Shown piece by piece: positions 53,704 through 62,013 of a stretch of DNA of 64,000 bases. Source of the DNA: Anaerolineae bacterium. Its GTDB lineage: Bacteria; Chloroflexota; Anaerolineae; Anaerolineales; Villigracilaceae. Position numbers and translations under genes: made by a program. The DNA is taken from assembly GCA_022013685.1 (NCBI GenBank), contig JAKLPV010000156.1, positions 1-64,000 of the forward strand, given 5' to 3'. The notes below the pieces were generated by a model. The model had not been told where the DNA came from. It saw only the letters and a list, made by a program, of their open reading frames with translations, and did not search any database. Position 1 is the first letter of the stretch. Every line of letters starts with the position of its first letter.

Positions 53704-54207
53704 TTAGCCTTCCTTCAGTTCAACCGGAGTGATGATGACATTGCCTTCGGCATCGACTTCATGCTCGAAGTGGCCGAGCGGTTCAGGAGGCGGGCCATTC
53801 AGCACCTTGCCATCGATGTCGAACATGGCATCGTGGCACGGGCACAGGAAACCTTTGGCTTCCTCGTTCCAATTGACGCGGCAGGAAAGGTGGGTGCAGC
53901 GGCTGGAGAGCACGACTACATCTGCCGGGTCCGCTGTGCGGCGCAGGACGAATCCGCCGTAACTGGCGGCGGTGCGCTCCCAGCCGTTGACTTTTGTAAC
54001 TGTGAATGAGAATGGGTAAGGTATGCCGATGGGAATATTTTCAAGCTTGCCAATTGAGACAGGCTTCCCGGCTTTGTCCTCACGCAGGGCCGGGGAGATC
54101 AAATAGGCAACCGAGGGAATCCCGATGACTGCGGCGATAAATCCCCCGATGGCGCCGGTTGTGAGTTTCATAAAATCCCGACGGCTGACGTGGTTCGAAC
54201 CTGACAT
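53704..54207 (-). CDS. Rieske iron-sulfur protein of the bc-type complex
   Basis: 167 aa. The Tat-like motif SRRDFMK (8-14) and one hydrophobic helix (about 17-38) suggest Tat export with a retained anchor. The [2Fe-2S] site is CTHLSC (ligands Cys/His) with CPCHDAMFD (ligands Cys/His; the remaining two Cys form the disulfide). It passes electrons from menaquinol to the cytochrome part. ATG at 54207 with AAGGAGG 5 nt upstream; a GTG at 54213 overlaps that ribosome site and is less likely. It is the first gene of the Rieske-cyt b-diheme operon. Confidence 0.93.
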   Translation of the reverse strand: MSGSNHVSRRDFMKLTTGAIGGFIAAVIGIPSVAYLISPALREDKAGKPVSIGKLENIPIGIPYPFSFTVTKVNGWERTAASYGGFVLRRTADPADVVVLSSRCTHLSCRVNWNEEAKGFLCPCHDAMFDIDGKVLNGPPPEPLGHFEHEVDAEGNVIITPVELKEG

Positions 54208-54260
54208 GCGCACCTCCTTGGCTTGGGGCTGACATCTGTTCCGGACATTATGACGTGTGG

Positions 54261-54274
54261 GTGATAGGAATCAC
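54261..54274. promoter_or_regulatory. CRP/FNR-like palindrome in the respiratory control region
   Basis: GTGATAGGAATCAC is a perfect 5-4-5 palindrome with the TGAT-N4-ATCA core of FNR/DNR-type sites, at 54-67 bp before the Rieske ATG. A CATAAT (minus strand, 54247-54252) is a possible -10 for that gene. The rest of the 394-bp divergent spacer (54208-54601) shows only the sdh promoter and no other gene. Confidence 0.4.
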
Positions 54275-54540
54275 TCGCGTCAGACGGGCAATTGGGCTAA
54301 AATTAGTTGTTCGCGTGACTCACAGCCTGATTTGCATTAGACTTGCTTATGGAAGCTCCGCTGAATGCCAGAGCAAAAATAATAATGTACTTTGGATTAT
54401 ACGTTCTCTCCTCCACTTTTTTACAGGATGTCTGGAATAAAAATAGCAGGACAATCGTCACTTTCTCTTGAATAATTTAAGCAAAAATCGTATCCGAGCG
54501 CATTTTACCCTTACAATATACATCAGTTAGATGACATTTT

Positions 54541-54569
54541 TTGTAAGCAATTTCTGTGCGGGTTAAACT
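54541..54569 (+). promoter_or_regulatory. Promoter of the sdhCDAB operon
   Basis: TTGTAA (54541-54546), 17-bp spacer, TAAACT (54564-54569), then AGGAGG at 54591-54596 and the ATG at 54602. Confidence 0.5.
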
Positions 54570-54601
54570 GCATAAAAATTAAAAACTTTTAGGAGGCACT
54601 C

Positions 54602-54982
54602 ATGGGCATTTCGAGGAACGTCAGCCTGATGACAGCCCTGCGTTACAAGGGTCAGGGGCCAATGCTAACATTCATCCTGCACCGTATTGGCGGGATGGGC
54701 ATGGCTATTTTTATCTCGATGCATGTACTGGCATCGGCACTTGGGGGAGATATTGGTAATTTTATCAACGATGTTTACATGAGCTGGGTGTTCCAAATTA
54801 TCATTTTTTTCTTTGTGATGTTTCATGCCATTAACGGCCTGCGCATCACCATCCTTGACCTGTGGCCGAAATTGCTCGAATATCAGCCTGAAGCGACCTG
54901 GGTTCAGTGGGCGGTGTTCATCGTGCTCTATGGCTTTGCTGTTTTCTCGATCCTGACAAGCGCATTTGGAGGCCAGGCATGA
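54602..54982 (+). CDS. sdhC: Succinate dehydrogenase cytochrome b556 subunit
   Basis: 126 aa. One of the two membrane anchors of succinate dehydrogenase (complex II), with three helices. H27 in FILHRIGGMGMAIF and H41 (ISMHVL) are candidate heme b ligands, and FHAINGLRITILDLWP is the conserved third segment. It transfers electrons to menaquinone. AGGAGG precedes the ATG. The stop overlaps the sdhD start (ATGA). Confidence 0.9.
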   Translation: MGISRNVSLMTALRYKGQGPMLTFILHRIGGMGMAIFISMHVLASALGGDIGNFINDVYMSWVFQIIIFFFVMFHAINGLRITILDLWPKLLEYQPEATWVQWAVFIVLYGFAVFSILTSAFGGQA

Positions 54983-55410
54983 ATGTCAAACCTCGCAACC
55001 TTAGCATTAAACAGCGCGGCCTGAACTTTGAAATGTTGATGTGGATTTTTACCCGCCTCTCCGCGCTGGCAATGTATGCCTTTTTCCTGGCAGGCCTGGT
55101 TGGCGCTTTCTGGATGGGGGCGCGCCACCAGATGAATTTTGCGGACGTCATGCGTTGGGCCTTTACCACCAACTATACCCATGTTCAGTCGACCAACGTA
55201 CCTGCACTGGAACCCTGGGCATTCTGGTTCTGGCGTCTCTTGGCCAGCGGAATGGTGCTGACAGCCGTCGCGCATGGCGTGCATGGCCTGGTGGTCATTG
55301 CAGACGATTACATTGTCTCAGCGGGCGGGCGTAAAGTTGTGCGTCTGTTGAGCATGATCGCGATGGCTTCGATGAGTTTGATCGGCCTATACGTTTTGTG
55401 GACATACTAG
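54979..55410 (+). CDS. sdhD: Succinate dehydrogenase membrane anchor subunit
   Basis: 143 aa with three hydrophobic helices: FEMLMWIFTRLSALAMYAFFLAG, WAFWFWRLLASGMVLTAVAHGVHGL and LLSMIAMASMSLIGLYVLW. AHGVHGL carries His residues that may ligate heme or contact quinone, and the RLSALAMY stretch is typical of anchors. The start overlaps sdhC by 4 nt; sdhA follows 12 bp downstream. Confidence 0.87.
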   Translation: MNVKPRNLSIKQRGLNFEMLMWIFTRLSALAMYAFFLAGLVGAFWMGARHQMNFADVMRWAFTTNYTHVQSTNVPALEPWAFWFWRLLASGMVLTAVAHGVHGLVVIADDYIVSAGGRKVVRLLSMIAMASMSLIGLYVLWTY

Positions 55411-55422
55411 GAGACAACCTGA

Positions 55423-57210
55423 ATGAACACCCACCAATTTGAAGTTGTCGTTGTTGGCGCGGGCGGCGCGGGCCTGATGGCGGGCCTGTACGCATCCAAA
55501 ACTGCCAAAACGGCGGTCATCAGCAAACTTTATCCTACCCGTTCACACACCGGCGCAGCCCAGGGCGGCATCAGCGCCGCTTTTGGCAACAGCGAAGAAG
55601 ACCGCGCCGAATGGCACACCTATGACACCGTCAAAGGCTCCGACTATCTCGGCGACCAGGATGCGATCGAGTTCATGTGCAACGAAGCCCCGCAAGCCGT
55701 GCTCGAACTGGAGCATTACGGCCTGCCCTTTGACCGCACCCCCGAAGGGCGCATCTCGCAGCGCCCGTTCGGCGGCCACACCAACAATGTGACCGGCAAA
55801 CCGGTGCGGCGCGCCTGCCACGCCGCCGACCGCACCGGTCACATGATCTTGCAGACCCTTTACCAGCAATGCCTGAAAAACGATGTCAATTTTTATGATG
55901 AATTCCAGGTCATCGACCTGCTGATGGATGGCGACCGGGCGGCGGGCGTGATTGCCGTTGAACTGGCGACCGGCGAATTGCACACCTTCCACGCCAAATC
56001 AGTAATCATCGCCACCGGCGGGCATGGCCGCGTTTGGGAGATTACCTCCAACGCCTATGCCTACTCCGGTGACGGTGCGGCGGTGGTTTATCGACGTGGG
56101 ATCCCGCTCGAGGACATGGAATTCTTCCAATTCCACCCGACCGGCATCTACAAGCTCGGCATCCTGATCACCGAAGCGGTGCGCGGCGAAGGCGGCATCC
56201 TGCTCAACGGCAAGGGCGAACGCTTTATGACCAAATACGCCCCAACGGTCAAAGACCTGGCCTCGCGTGACGTGGTCAGCCGCGCCATCTACCTGGAAAT
56301 CCGCGACGGCAAGGGCGTCAACGGCAGCAATTACGTCTACCTGGATGTGCGCCCTGAGACCGTCAACAAATACGCCGTCCTGGATGGCCGCACCAACCCT
56401 GATGGCTCCCCCGTAAACGTGACGGGTGAACAGATCCTGAAAAAACTGCCCGATATTATCGACTTCAACCGCGTTTACCTGGGCGTCGACCCGATCACCC
56501 AGCCCATGCCCATCCAGCCGACTGCCCACTACACCATGGGCGGCATCCCGACCAATAAGTTCGGCGAAGTGCTGAACGAAAACGGGACGCCCTACCCCGG
56601 CCTGTACGCCGCCGGCGAAGCGGCCTGCGTCTCTGTGCATGGCGCCAACCGCCTGGGGACCAATTCCCTGCTCGACCTGGTCGTGTTCGGCAAATACGCC
56701 GGCCTGCGCGCCGCGGAATATGCCCACCAGGCCGATTTTGCGCCCCTGCCCGCCGACCCGACCGAATACACCCGTCAGCAGTTTGATGCCCTGCGTAATG
56801 GCGATGGCAAGGAAAACCTGACCGACATCTCGAACGCAATGAAGAAAATGATGTTTGACGATGTTGGCGTTTTTCGCACGGAAGAGGGCATGCAGCGCGC
56901 CATCGACACGCTCGCCGAATTGCGCGAACGCTACAAGCACGTCCGCGTGCAGGATACGGGTAAGATTTTCAACACTGATTTGTTAAATGCCTGGGAATTG
57001 GGCAACCTGCTCGAACTGGCCGAGGTGGTCGCGATTTCCGCGCTCAATCGCAAGGAAAGCCGCGGCGGACACGCCCGCGAGGATTTCCCCAAGCGCGACG
57101 ATCAGAACTGGCTTAAACATACCCTGGCCTGGAAACGCGGCGAAAAGGTCGAGATCGGTTACAAGCCGGTTGTCATCACCAAATACCAGCCAAAGGAACG
57201 GGTTTACTAA
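55423..57210 (+). CDS. sdhA: Succinate dehydrogenase flavoprotein subunit
   Basis: 595 aa. It oxidises succinate to fumarate with covalent FAD. The FAD fold is [17 protein letters not shown] at the N-terminus; the histidine for covalent FAD attachment is in [17 protein letters not shown]. The dicarboxylate site shows [11 protein letters not shown], RHxx-type residues around [11 protein letters not shown] and [13 protein letters not shown]. The C-terminal domain ends normally. It is the third gene of sdhCDAB. Confidence 0.96.
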   Translation: MNTHQFEVVVVGAGGAGLMAGLYASKTAKTAVISKLYPTRSHTGAAQGGISAAFGNSEEDRAEWHTYDTVKGSDYLGDQDAIEFMCNEAPQAVLELEHYGLPFDRTPEGRISQRPFGGHTNNVTGKPVRRACHAADRTGHMILQTLYQQCLKNDVNFYDEFQVIDLLMDGDRAAGVIAVELATGELHTFHAKSVIIATGGHGRVWEITSNAYAYSGDGAAVVYRRGIPLEDMEFFQFHPTGIYKLGILITEAVRGEGGILLNGKGERFMTKYAPTVKDLASRDVVSRAIYLEIRDGKGVNGSNYVYLDVRPETVNKYAVLDGRTNPDGSPVNVTGEQILKKLPDIIDFNRVYLGVDPITQPMPIQPTAHYTMGGIPTNKFGEVLNENGTPYPGLYAAGEAACVSVHGANRLGTNSLLDLVVFGKYAGLRAAEYAHQADFAPLPADPTEYTRQQFDALRNGDGKENLTDISNAMKKMMFDDVGVFRTEEGMQRAIDTLAELRERYKHVRVQDTGKIFNTDLLNAWELGNLLELAEVVAISALNRKESRGGHAREDFPKRDDQNWLKHTLAWKRGEKVEIGYKPVVITKYQPKERVY

Positions 57211-57211
57211 G

Positions 57212-57919
57212 ATGAACGTTACCTTGAAAATTTTCCGCTACAACCCCGAAGTGGACAAGAAATGGCATTACAAGACCTATAATATCGAGGCCCAGCTAAC
57301 CGACCGCGTGCTCGACCTGCTTGAGTATGTCAAGGGTTACGAAGATGGCACGCTTTCCTTCCGCCGCTCGTGCGCCCATGGCGTTTGCGGCTCGGACGCA
57401 ATGCGCATCAATGGCAAGAACAGCCTGGCCTGCAAGACCCTCGTCCGCGATTTGGGCGACAAAATCACAGTCGAACCGATCCTGGGTCTGAAAGTGGAAA
57501 AAGACTTGATCGTAGACATGAAGCCCTTCTTCGACAATTACAAGAAGGTGCTGCCCTGGTTCATTAACGATAGTCCCCTGCCCGCCGACGGCAAGGAACG
57601 CCTGCAAAGCCCCGAACAGCGCGAACGCTTCGACGAGACCACCAAGTGCATCTTGTGCGCCTGCTGCACCACCTCCTGTCCATCCTTCTGGGCCAGCGAT
57701 GACTATCTTGGCCCGGCAGCATTGGTGACCGCCCACCGCTTCATCTTTGACAGCCGCGACGAAGCCGCCGCCGAACGCCTGGAAGTTATCAGCGAAACAT
57801 ACGGACTGGCGCGTTGTCATACCGCCTTTAACTGCACCATGTCTTGTCCGCGCGACATCCAGGTCACAAAGGCCATCGGCGAGTTGAAGATTCTGACCGT
57901 TACCGGTAAATTGGAGTGA
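57212..57919 (+). CDS. sdhB: Succinate dehydrogenase iron-sulfur subunit
   Basis: 235 aa. It carries electrons from FAD to the membrane anchors. The [2Fe-2S] domain has CAHGVCGSDAMRINGKNSLAC; the [4Fe-4S] and [3Fe-4S] clusters are bound by CILCACCTTSCP and CHTAFNCTMSCP. The start ATG (57212) lies one base after the sdhA stop. Its stop overlaps a possible GTG start of the next gene, so the operon continues. Confidence 0.95.
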   Translation: MNVTLKIFRYNPEVDKKWHYKTYNIEAQLTDRVLDLLEYVKGYEDGTLSFRRSCAHGVCGSDAMRINGKNSLACKTLVRDLGDKITVEPILGLKVEKDLIVDMKPFFDNYKKVLPWFINDSPLPADGKERLQSPEQRERFDETTKCILCACCTTSCPSFWASDDYLGPAALVTAHRFIFDSRDEAAAERLEVISETYGLARCHTAFNCTMSCPRDIQVTKAIGELKILTVTGKLE

Positions 57920-57921
57920 CC

Positions 57922-58704
57922 ATGGACGCCATAGTTGTTGCCGGTGGAATTCCCCTGCCGGAAGACCCGCTCTACACGTACACCCAGGGCAATTCAAAAG
58001 CCTTGCTCGACATCGCTGGAAAACCGATGGTGCAATGGGTGCTGGATGCGCTCAGCACTGCAAAGTCGATTGAAAATGTCATTGTGATCGGCTTGAGTGC
58101 AAAAAGCGGCGTGACCTGCGCGAAACCGCTCCACTTTCTGCCCAACCAGGGACGCATGTTGTCCAATATCGTCACAGGGGTGGAAAAATCGCAGGAACTC
58201 AGCCCGCAAAACGAATATGTGATGATCGTTTCATCCGATGTTCCCGGCATCAAGGCCGAAATGATAGATTGGCTGGCCGAAACCTGCCTGCAGACCCACG
58301 ATGACCTGTATTACGGTGTCGTGCCGCGCGAGGTCATGGAAGCCCGCTATCCCAACTCGAAGCGCACCTTCACGCGCCTGAAAGGCATGGAAGTGTGCGG
58401 CGCAGACGTGAACGTGACCCACGTCAACATGGCCCACGAACACCTCGATACCTGGCAGCAATTGATCGGCAACCGCAAAAATCCGATTCTGCAAGCGCGC
58501 GTCATCGGGTTGGACACACTCTTTCAGCTCTTGTTCCGCCAGTTGACCATCAACGACATTATCGAACGGGTTATGGCGCGCATCGGCGTACGCGGACGGG
58601 CCATCATTTGGGAGTACGCTGAAGCCGGGATGGATGTGGACAAACCTCACCAGTTGGAAATCATGCGCGCTGATCTCTCGGCCCACAAGGGATCCGCCGC
58701 GTGA
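57922..58704 (+). CDS. MobA-like nucleotidyltransferase
   Basis: 260 aa. The N-terminal AIVVAGGIPLPEDP...KALLDIAGKPMVQWVLDAL follows the nucleotidyltransferase pattern of sugar-nucleotide, molybdenum-cofactor and IspD-like enzymes, and VMIVSSDVPGIKAEM supplies the metal-binding Asp. The product is unknown. The ATG at 57922 has GGAG five bases upstream and is preferred to the GTG at 57916. It directly follows sdhB and overlaps the PAP2 gene by 4 nt, so it is transcribed with the sdh operon. Confidence 0.8.
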   Translation: MDAIVVAGGIPLPEDPLYTYTQGNSKALLDIAGKPMVQWVLDALSTAKSIENVIVIGLSAKSGVTCAKPLHFLPNQGRMLSNIVTGVEKSQELSPQNEYVMIVSSDVPGIKAEMIDWLAETCLQTHDDLYYGVVPREVMEARYPNSKRTFTRLKGMEVCGADVNVTHVNMAHEHLDTWQQLIGNRKNPILQARVIGLDTLFQLLFRQLTINDIIERVMARIGVRGRAIIWEYAEAGMDVDKPHQLEIMRADLSAHKGSAA

Positions 58705-59273
58705 GCTGGAAAAAACTTCTCGAACTCGACCGCGACTGGTCTTACGCCCTGCGAGTGGCTGAAAAACCCGGAACGCGCCGCACCCTGGCCATGCTCTTTG
58801 CCCATTCGGGCGATTCCTGGTTTTGGGGCCTGGGGCTGTTGATCCTCTGGCTTTTTGGCGACTTGTTTTGGAAGCAGTGGGCGGTTTACGAACTGTTCTG
58901 GATCTCTGTCCTGGCTGCGCTGGTGATGGCGCTCAAATTCACCATCCGCCGCCGCCGTCCCGAAGGCGAATGGGGCGCGATCTATCGCAACACCGACCCG
59001 CATTCGTTCCCGTCCGGCCATGCTGCGCGCGCCTTCCTGATCGCCGCCCTGGCAGGCTTGCTTGGACCCTTGCCGCTGGCAATTGCCCTGTGGATCTGGG
59101 CGCCGCTGGTTTCCCTGGCGCGGGTGGCGATGGGCGTTCACTATGTTTCAGATATTATCGCCGGCGCGCTGGTTGGGATGTTGGTGGTGGCTCTGGTTTG
59201 GCCGATTTCACCCTATATTTTTAACCTGATCAATGGCTCGGTGGTTAGCCTGCTTGGCCTGCCGCTTTGGTAG
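58701..59273 (+). CDS. PAP2-family membrane phosphatase
   Basis: 190 aa with about five helices. The acid phosphatase motifs are KFTIRRRRP (KxxxxxxRP), FPSGHAARAF (PSGH) and LARVAMGVHYVSD (SRxxxxxHxxxD, with Ala for Ser). It probably removes phosphate from phosphatidic acid or undecaprenyl diphosphate outside the membrane. The start is a GTG overlapping the nucleotidyltransferase stop by 4 nt. It is the last gene of the extended sdh transcript. Confidence 0.9.
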   Translation: MSWKKLLELDRDWSYALRVAEKPGTRRTLAMLFAHSGDSWFWGLGLLILWLFGDLFWKQWAVYELFWISVLAALVMALKFTIRRRRPEGEWGAIYRNTDPHSFPSGHAARAFLIAALAGLLGPLPLAIALWIWAPLVSLARVAMGVHYVSDIIAGALVGMLVVALVWPISPYIFNLINGSVVSLLGLPLW

Positions 59274-59319
59274 GCAAGAGTAAGGCAAGAGATTATCATC
59301 CCCGGTAAATAAACAGAAG

Positions 59320-59350
59320 CGACAGGCCTTTCGGGGACCTGTCGTTTCTT
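59320..59350 (+). terminator. Probable terminator of the sdh-PAP2 transcript
   Basis: cgacagg (59320-59326) pairs with cctgtcg (59338-59344), followed by tttctt. Confidence 0.6.
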
Positions 59351-59452
59351 ATTCCGGGCATCCGGATATGGGAAACTTATAGCCAATTGATAGGCTGGCA
59401 TGACAGGTTTATTCGTACAATAGAGATAGTATTACTATACTAGGAGGTCCTC

Positions 59453-60493
59453 ATGCAATTCCCCGCATATCAAGATTTTGTGCAACAAATTGACGCCCAG
59501 CGCGCCAGTATCCGTGAGACGCTTGCCCGCTACCAGAAACCGAGCATCCCGCGCAGCGCCTGGCAGTTGGTGAATACGCTCGTGCCGTTTTTCAGCCTGT
59601 GGGCCGCGGCAGCTTATGTTTATCTCCACTTTTCTTACTGGTTTGTCGTTCCACTGGTGATCCTGGCTGCCGGGTTTATGATGCGCGCCTTCATCATTTT
59701 CCACGATACCTGCCACGGTTCGTTTTTTGCCAGCAAAAGCGCCAATGACATTGCCGGGCGCTTGTTGGGAGTGATTGTCTTCACCCCTTATGACTACTGG
59801 AAGCACGATCACGCTGTCCACCACGCCACCGCCGGAAACCTGGACAAGCGCGGCGTGGGCGATGTGCCCACCTGGACAGTGGCTGAATACGTCTCGAAGC
59901 CCTGGTACATGCGCCTGGGCTACCGCCTGATGCGCCATCCGCTCATCCTGCTGACCGTGGTGGCCTTTTATATTTTTGCCATTTCACATCGCTTCTGGCT
60001 GCCGGATGCCGGGCGGCGCGAGAAAATGAGTGTCATTTACACCAACCTGGCCCTGGGCATTGTGATTGCCGGCCTGGTCTGGCTGGTGGGCTGGCAGGCC
60101 TTTCTGGCCGTGCAACTGCCGATTTTGTTCCTGGCCTCAGCTGGAGGCATCTGGCTCTTTTACGTCCAGCATAATTTTGATGGCACTTATTGGGCAAATC
60201 AAAAAGACTGGGATTTTTACAAAGCCGGCCTGCTGGGCAGTTCTTTCTACAAACTGCCTGCCGTGCTGAACTGGTTTAGCGGCAATATTGGTTTTCACCA
60301 TATTCATCATCTCAGCCCGCGCATCCCAAATTATTACCTGCCCAAGGTGCAGAAGGATCACCCTTTGTTTGAACAGGTTCGCCCATTGACTCTTTGGGGC
60401 AGCCTGAAATCACTCTCCTACCGCCTGTGGGATGAGAATCGCAAAGCGCTGGTCGGTTTCAATGTGCTCGGGAACAATCGCGAGCAGGTATAA
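59453..60493 (+). CDS. Membrane fatty acid desaturase
   Basis: 346 aa. Three histidine boxes of the di-iron desaturases are present: HDTCH (84-88), HDHAVHH (118-124) and HHIHH (282-286), with hydrophobic helices between. It should introduce a double bond into membrane acyl chains (acyl-lipid type) or act on a related lipid such as a carotenoid. AGGAGG precedes the ATG. It forms a single-gene unit with terminators on both sides. Confidence 0.9.
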   Translation: MQFPAYQDFVQQIDAQRASIRETLARYQKPSIPRSAWQLVNTLVPFFSLWAAAAYVYLHFSYWFVVPLVILAAGFMMRAFIIFHDTCHGSFFASKSANDIAGRLLGVIVFTPYDYWKHDHAVHHATAGNLDKRGVGDVPTWTVAEYVSKPWYMRLGYRLMRHPLILLTVVAFYIFAISHRFWLPDAGRREKMSVIYTNLALGIVIAGLVWLVGWQAFLAVQLPILFLASAGGIWLFYVQHNFDGTYWANQKDWDFYKAGLLGSSFYKLPAVLNWFSGNIGFHHIHHLSPRIPNYYLPKVQKDHPLFEQVRPLTLWGSLKSLSYRLWDENRKALVGFNVLGNNREQV

Positions 60494-60497
60494 AAAC

Positions 60498-60528
60498 AAA
60501 AATCCCCGGTATTTTTCCGGGGATTTTT
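60498..60528 (+). terminator. Terminator after the desaturase
   Basis: aaaaatccccgg (60498-60509) pairs with ccggggattttt (60517-60528) and ends in T-rich sequence. Confidence 0.9.
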
Positions 60529-60530
60529 AG

Positions 60531-60553
60531 TAATTGGAGATTGGTAATTGGCT
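60531..60553. repeat. Second copy of the aattggtaattgg dispersed repeat
   Basis: Identical over 23 bp to 15432-15454. The following ctggatactggctactgaaaa tract up to the lipA stop looks like more repeat of the same low-complexity kind. Confidence 0.75.
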
Positions 60554-60587
60554 AGCGCCGCACTGGATACTGGCTACTGAAAACTGT

Positions 60588-61544
60588 CTACTGAGCGTGG
60601 TTCATCGCCGCATCGCCGTACAATTTGCGGTGCACCACGCTCAGGGCGCGCACTTGCTCGTAGGCGTGGTACGACGAGCGCACCAGCGGATTTGACTCGA
60701 CCCACTTGAAGCCTATCGTATAGCCATACTCACGCAGTTCGGTGAATTCTTCCATCGTGTAGTAGCGCGAGATTGGGTAGTGTTTCTTGCTCGGCTGCAA
60801 GTACTGGCCGATGGTCAGGATATCCACACCCCAACTGCGCTGGTCGCGCATCACAGCTTTGACTTCATCCAGCTCCTCGCCCAGGCCGACCATGATCCCG
60901 CTTTTGGTCAGCACGTCCGGGTCGAGCTTCTTGGCATTTGTCAGCGTGGCGGCGGCCCAGTCGTAGTTATCCTGCGGCTGGATCTGTTTGAACAGGCGCG
61001 GTACGGTCTCGACATTGTGGTTGAGAATCTCCGGGCGGGCATCCATGACGATTTTGAGCGCTTCGAGCGAACCCTTGAAGTCAGGGATCAGCACCTCGAT
61101 CGAGCAGCCCGGCTGCAATTCGCGGATGCGGCGGATGACCATCGCGAAGATCGGGGCGCCGCCGTCGCGGCGTTCGTCGCGGTTGACCGAGGTAATGACC
61201 GCGTGTTTGAGATTCATCGACTTGACCGCCTGGGCCACTCGTTCTGGCTCCATCCAATCCATCGCGTTCGGCTTGCCATGTTTGATGTCGCAAAAGACGC
61301 ACGAGCGCGTGCAGACATCGCCCAGCATCAGGAAGGTGGCCGTACCGCTGCCCCAGCATTCGCCCAGGTTGGGGCACATGGCTTCTTCGCAAACCGTGTG
61401 CAGTGATTTGGAACGCATGATGGTATGCAGGCGCTCATAGTTTTCTCCCGAGGGCGCGCGGACTTTGATCCATTCGGGGCGGCGCAGGGGATTGGTGTTG
61501 ACAATTTCGGGGTTGACCCGTTCTCTCGTGGGGGTGGCAGGCAT
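60588..61544 (-). CDS. lipA: Lipoyl synthase
   Basis: 318 aa. This radical SAM enzyme inserts two sulfurs into the octanoyl group placed by LipB (18601-19314). The auxiliary [4Fe-4S] cluster cysteines are in [12 protein letters not shown] and the radical SAM CxxxCxxC is [34 protein letters not shown] and [11 protein letters not shown] are family motifs. AAGGAG precedes the ATG. lipA and lipB are far apart here, so they are not an operon. Confidence 0.96.
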   Translation of the reverse strand: MPATPTRERVNPEIVNTNPLRRPEWIKVRAPSGENYERLHTIMRSKSLHTVCEEAMCPNLGECWGSGTATFLMLGDVCTRSCVFCDIKHGKPNAMDWMEPERVAQAVKSMNLKHAVITSVNRDERRDGGAPIFAMVIRRIRELQPGCSIEVLIPDFKGSLEALKIVMDARPEILNHNVETVPRLFKQIQPQDNYDWAAATLTNAKKLDPDVLTKSGIMVGLGEELDEVKAVMRDQRSWGVDILTIGQYLQPSKKHYPISRYYTMEEFTELREYGYTIGFKWVESNPLVRSSYHAYEQVRALSVVHRKLYGDAAMNHAQ

Positions 61545-61632
61545 AAGGTCTCCTTGTATTACCTGTAAAGTCGGCTAATTGTAACCGAAGCACCCGGCCT
61601 GTCCAGTGACCAGCGGGGAATGTTAATACGTC

Positions 61633-61919
61633 TCTAAAGCTTGCGGAAGCGCGCCAAACCAATGGGGAAACAAGTCGGGTTTACCCGACTTTGTAAGAAT
61701 AGCGCGGTGCTTTAGCACAGCGCGGTGTCCGGGCAGGGGAATGCCTTTACAACCGGCGGATTTTCCAGATGAGCGGGTACTCCCCGTAACATTCCTCGTC
61801 AAAAATCCGGGTTCACCGACCAGCCCGCCCTGCGATGAACCACAGGGCTACTCTTACAAAGCCCCGTAAACGGGACTATTCCCCAGCACTTTGGCGCGCA
61901 TCTAAAACTTGCGGAAGCG
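61633..61919. repeat. Large imperfect palindromic element with 19-bp flanking direct repeats
   Basis: The 469-bp gap between lipA and the next gene contains no credible ORF. Direct repeats tctaaagcttgcggaagcg (61633-61651) and tctaaaacttgcggaagcg (61901-61919) differ at one base. Just inside are perfect inverted 10-mers gcgcgccaaa (61649-61658) and tttggcgcgc (61890-61899). Beyond these the two halves continue as an imperfect palindrome for about 60-120 bp: tggggaa, agtc, gttta and ctttgtaaga/tcttacaaag recur in inverted register, each arm with its own small hairpin. The layout resembles a MITE or a structured RNA; nothing inside is coding. Confidence 0.65.
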
Positions 61920-61986
61920 TCTTACCTGTTTGGGGAATTTTTCATTAGAGCTTACTTAAAATATACACGAAAGACAGTTTCATCTG

Positions 61987-61992
61987 TATAAT
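61987..61992 (+). promoter_or_regulatory. Probable -10 element of the phosphoesterase gene
   Basis: TATAAT 21 bp before the ATG, with the ribosome site CTGGAG between them; no convincing -35. Confidence 0.45.
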
Positions 61993-62013
61993 CCATCCCA
62001 ACTGGAGTATGCC

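Noticed and set aside
54255-54440. 61-codon open frame in the sdh/bc spacer
   Set aside because: No ribosome site, atypical composition, and it overlaps the probable regulatory palindrome.
55999-56940. 313-codon open frame on the minus strand inside sdhA
   Set aside because: sdhA is unambiguous on the other strand; the antisense frame arises from GC-rich third positions and has no ribosome site.
61545-62013. tRNA or small ORF in the gap after lipA
   Set aside because: No cloverleaf with anticodon arm or T-loop signature, and frames are short with no ribosome site; the structure is explained better as a palindromic element.
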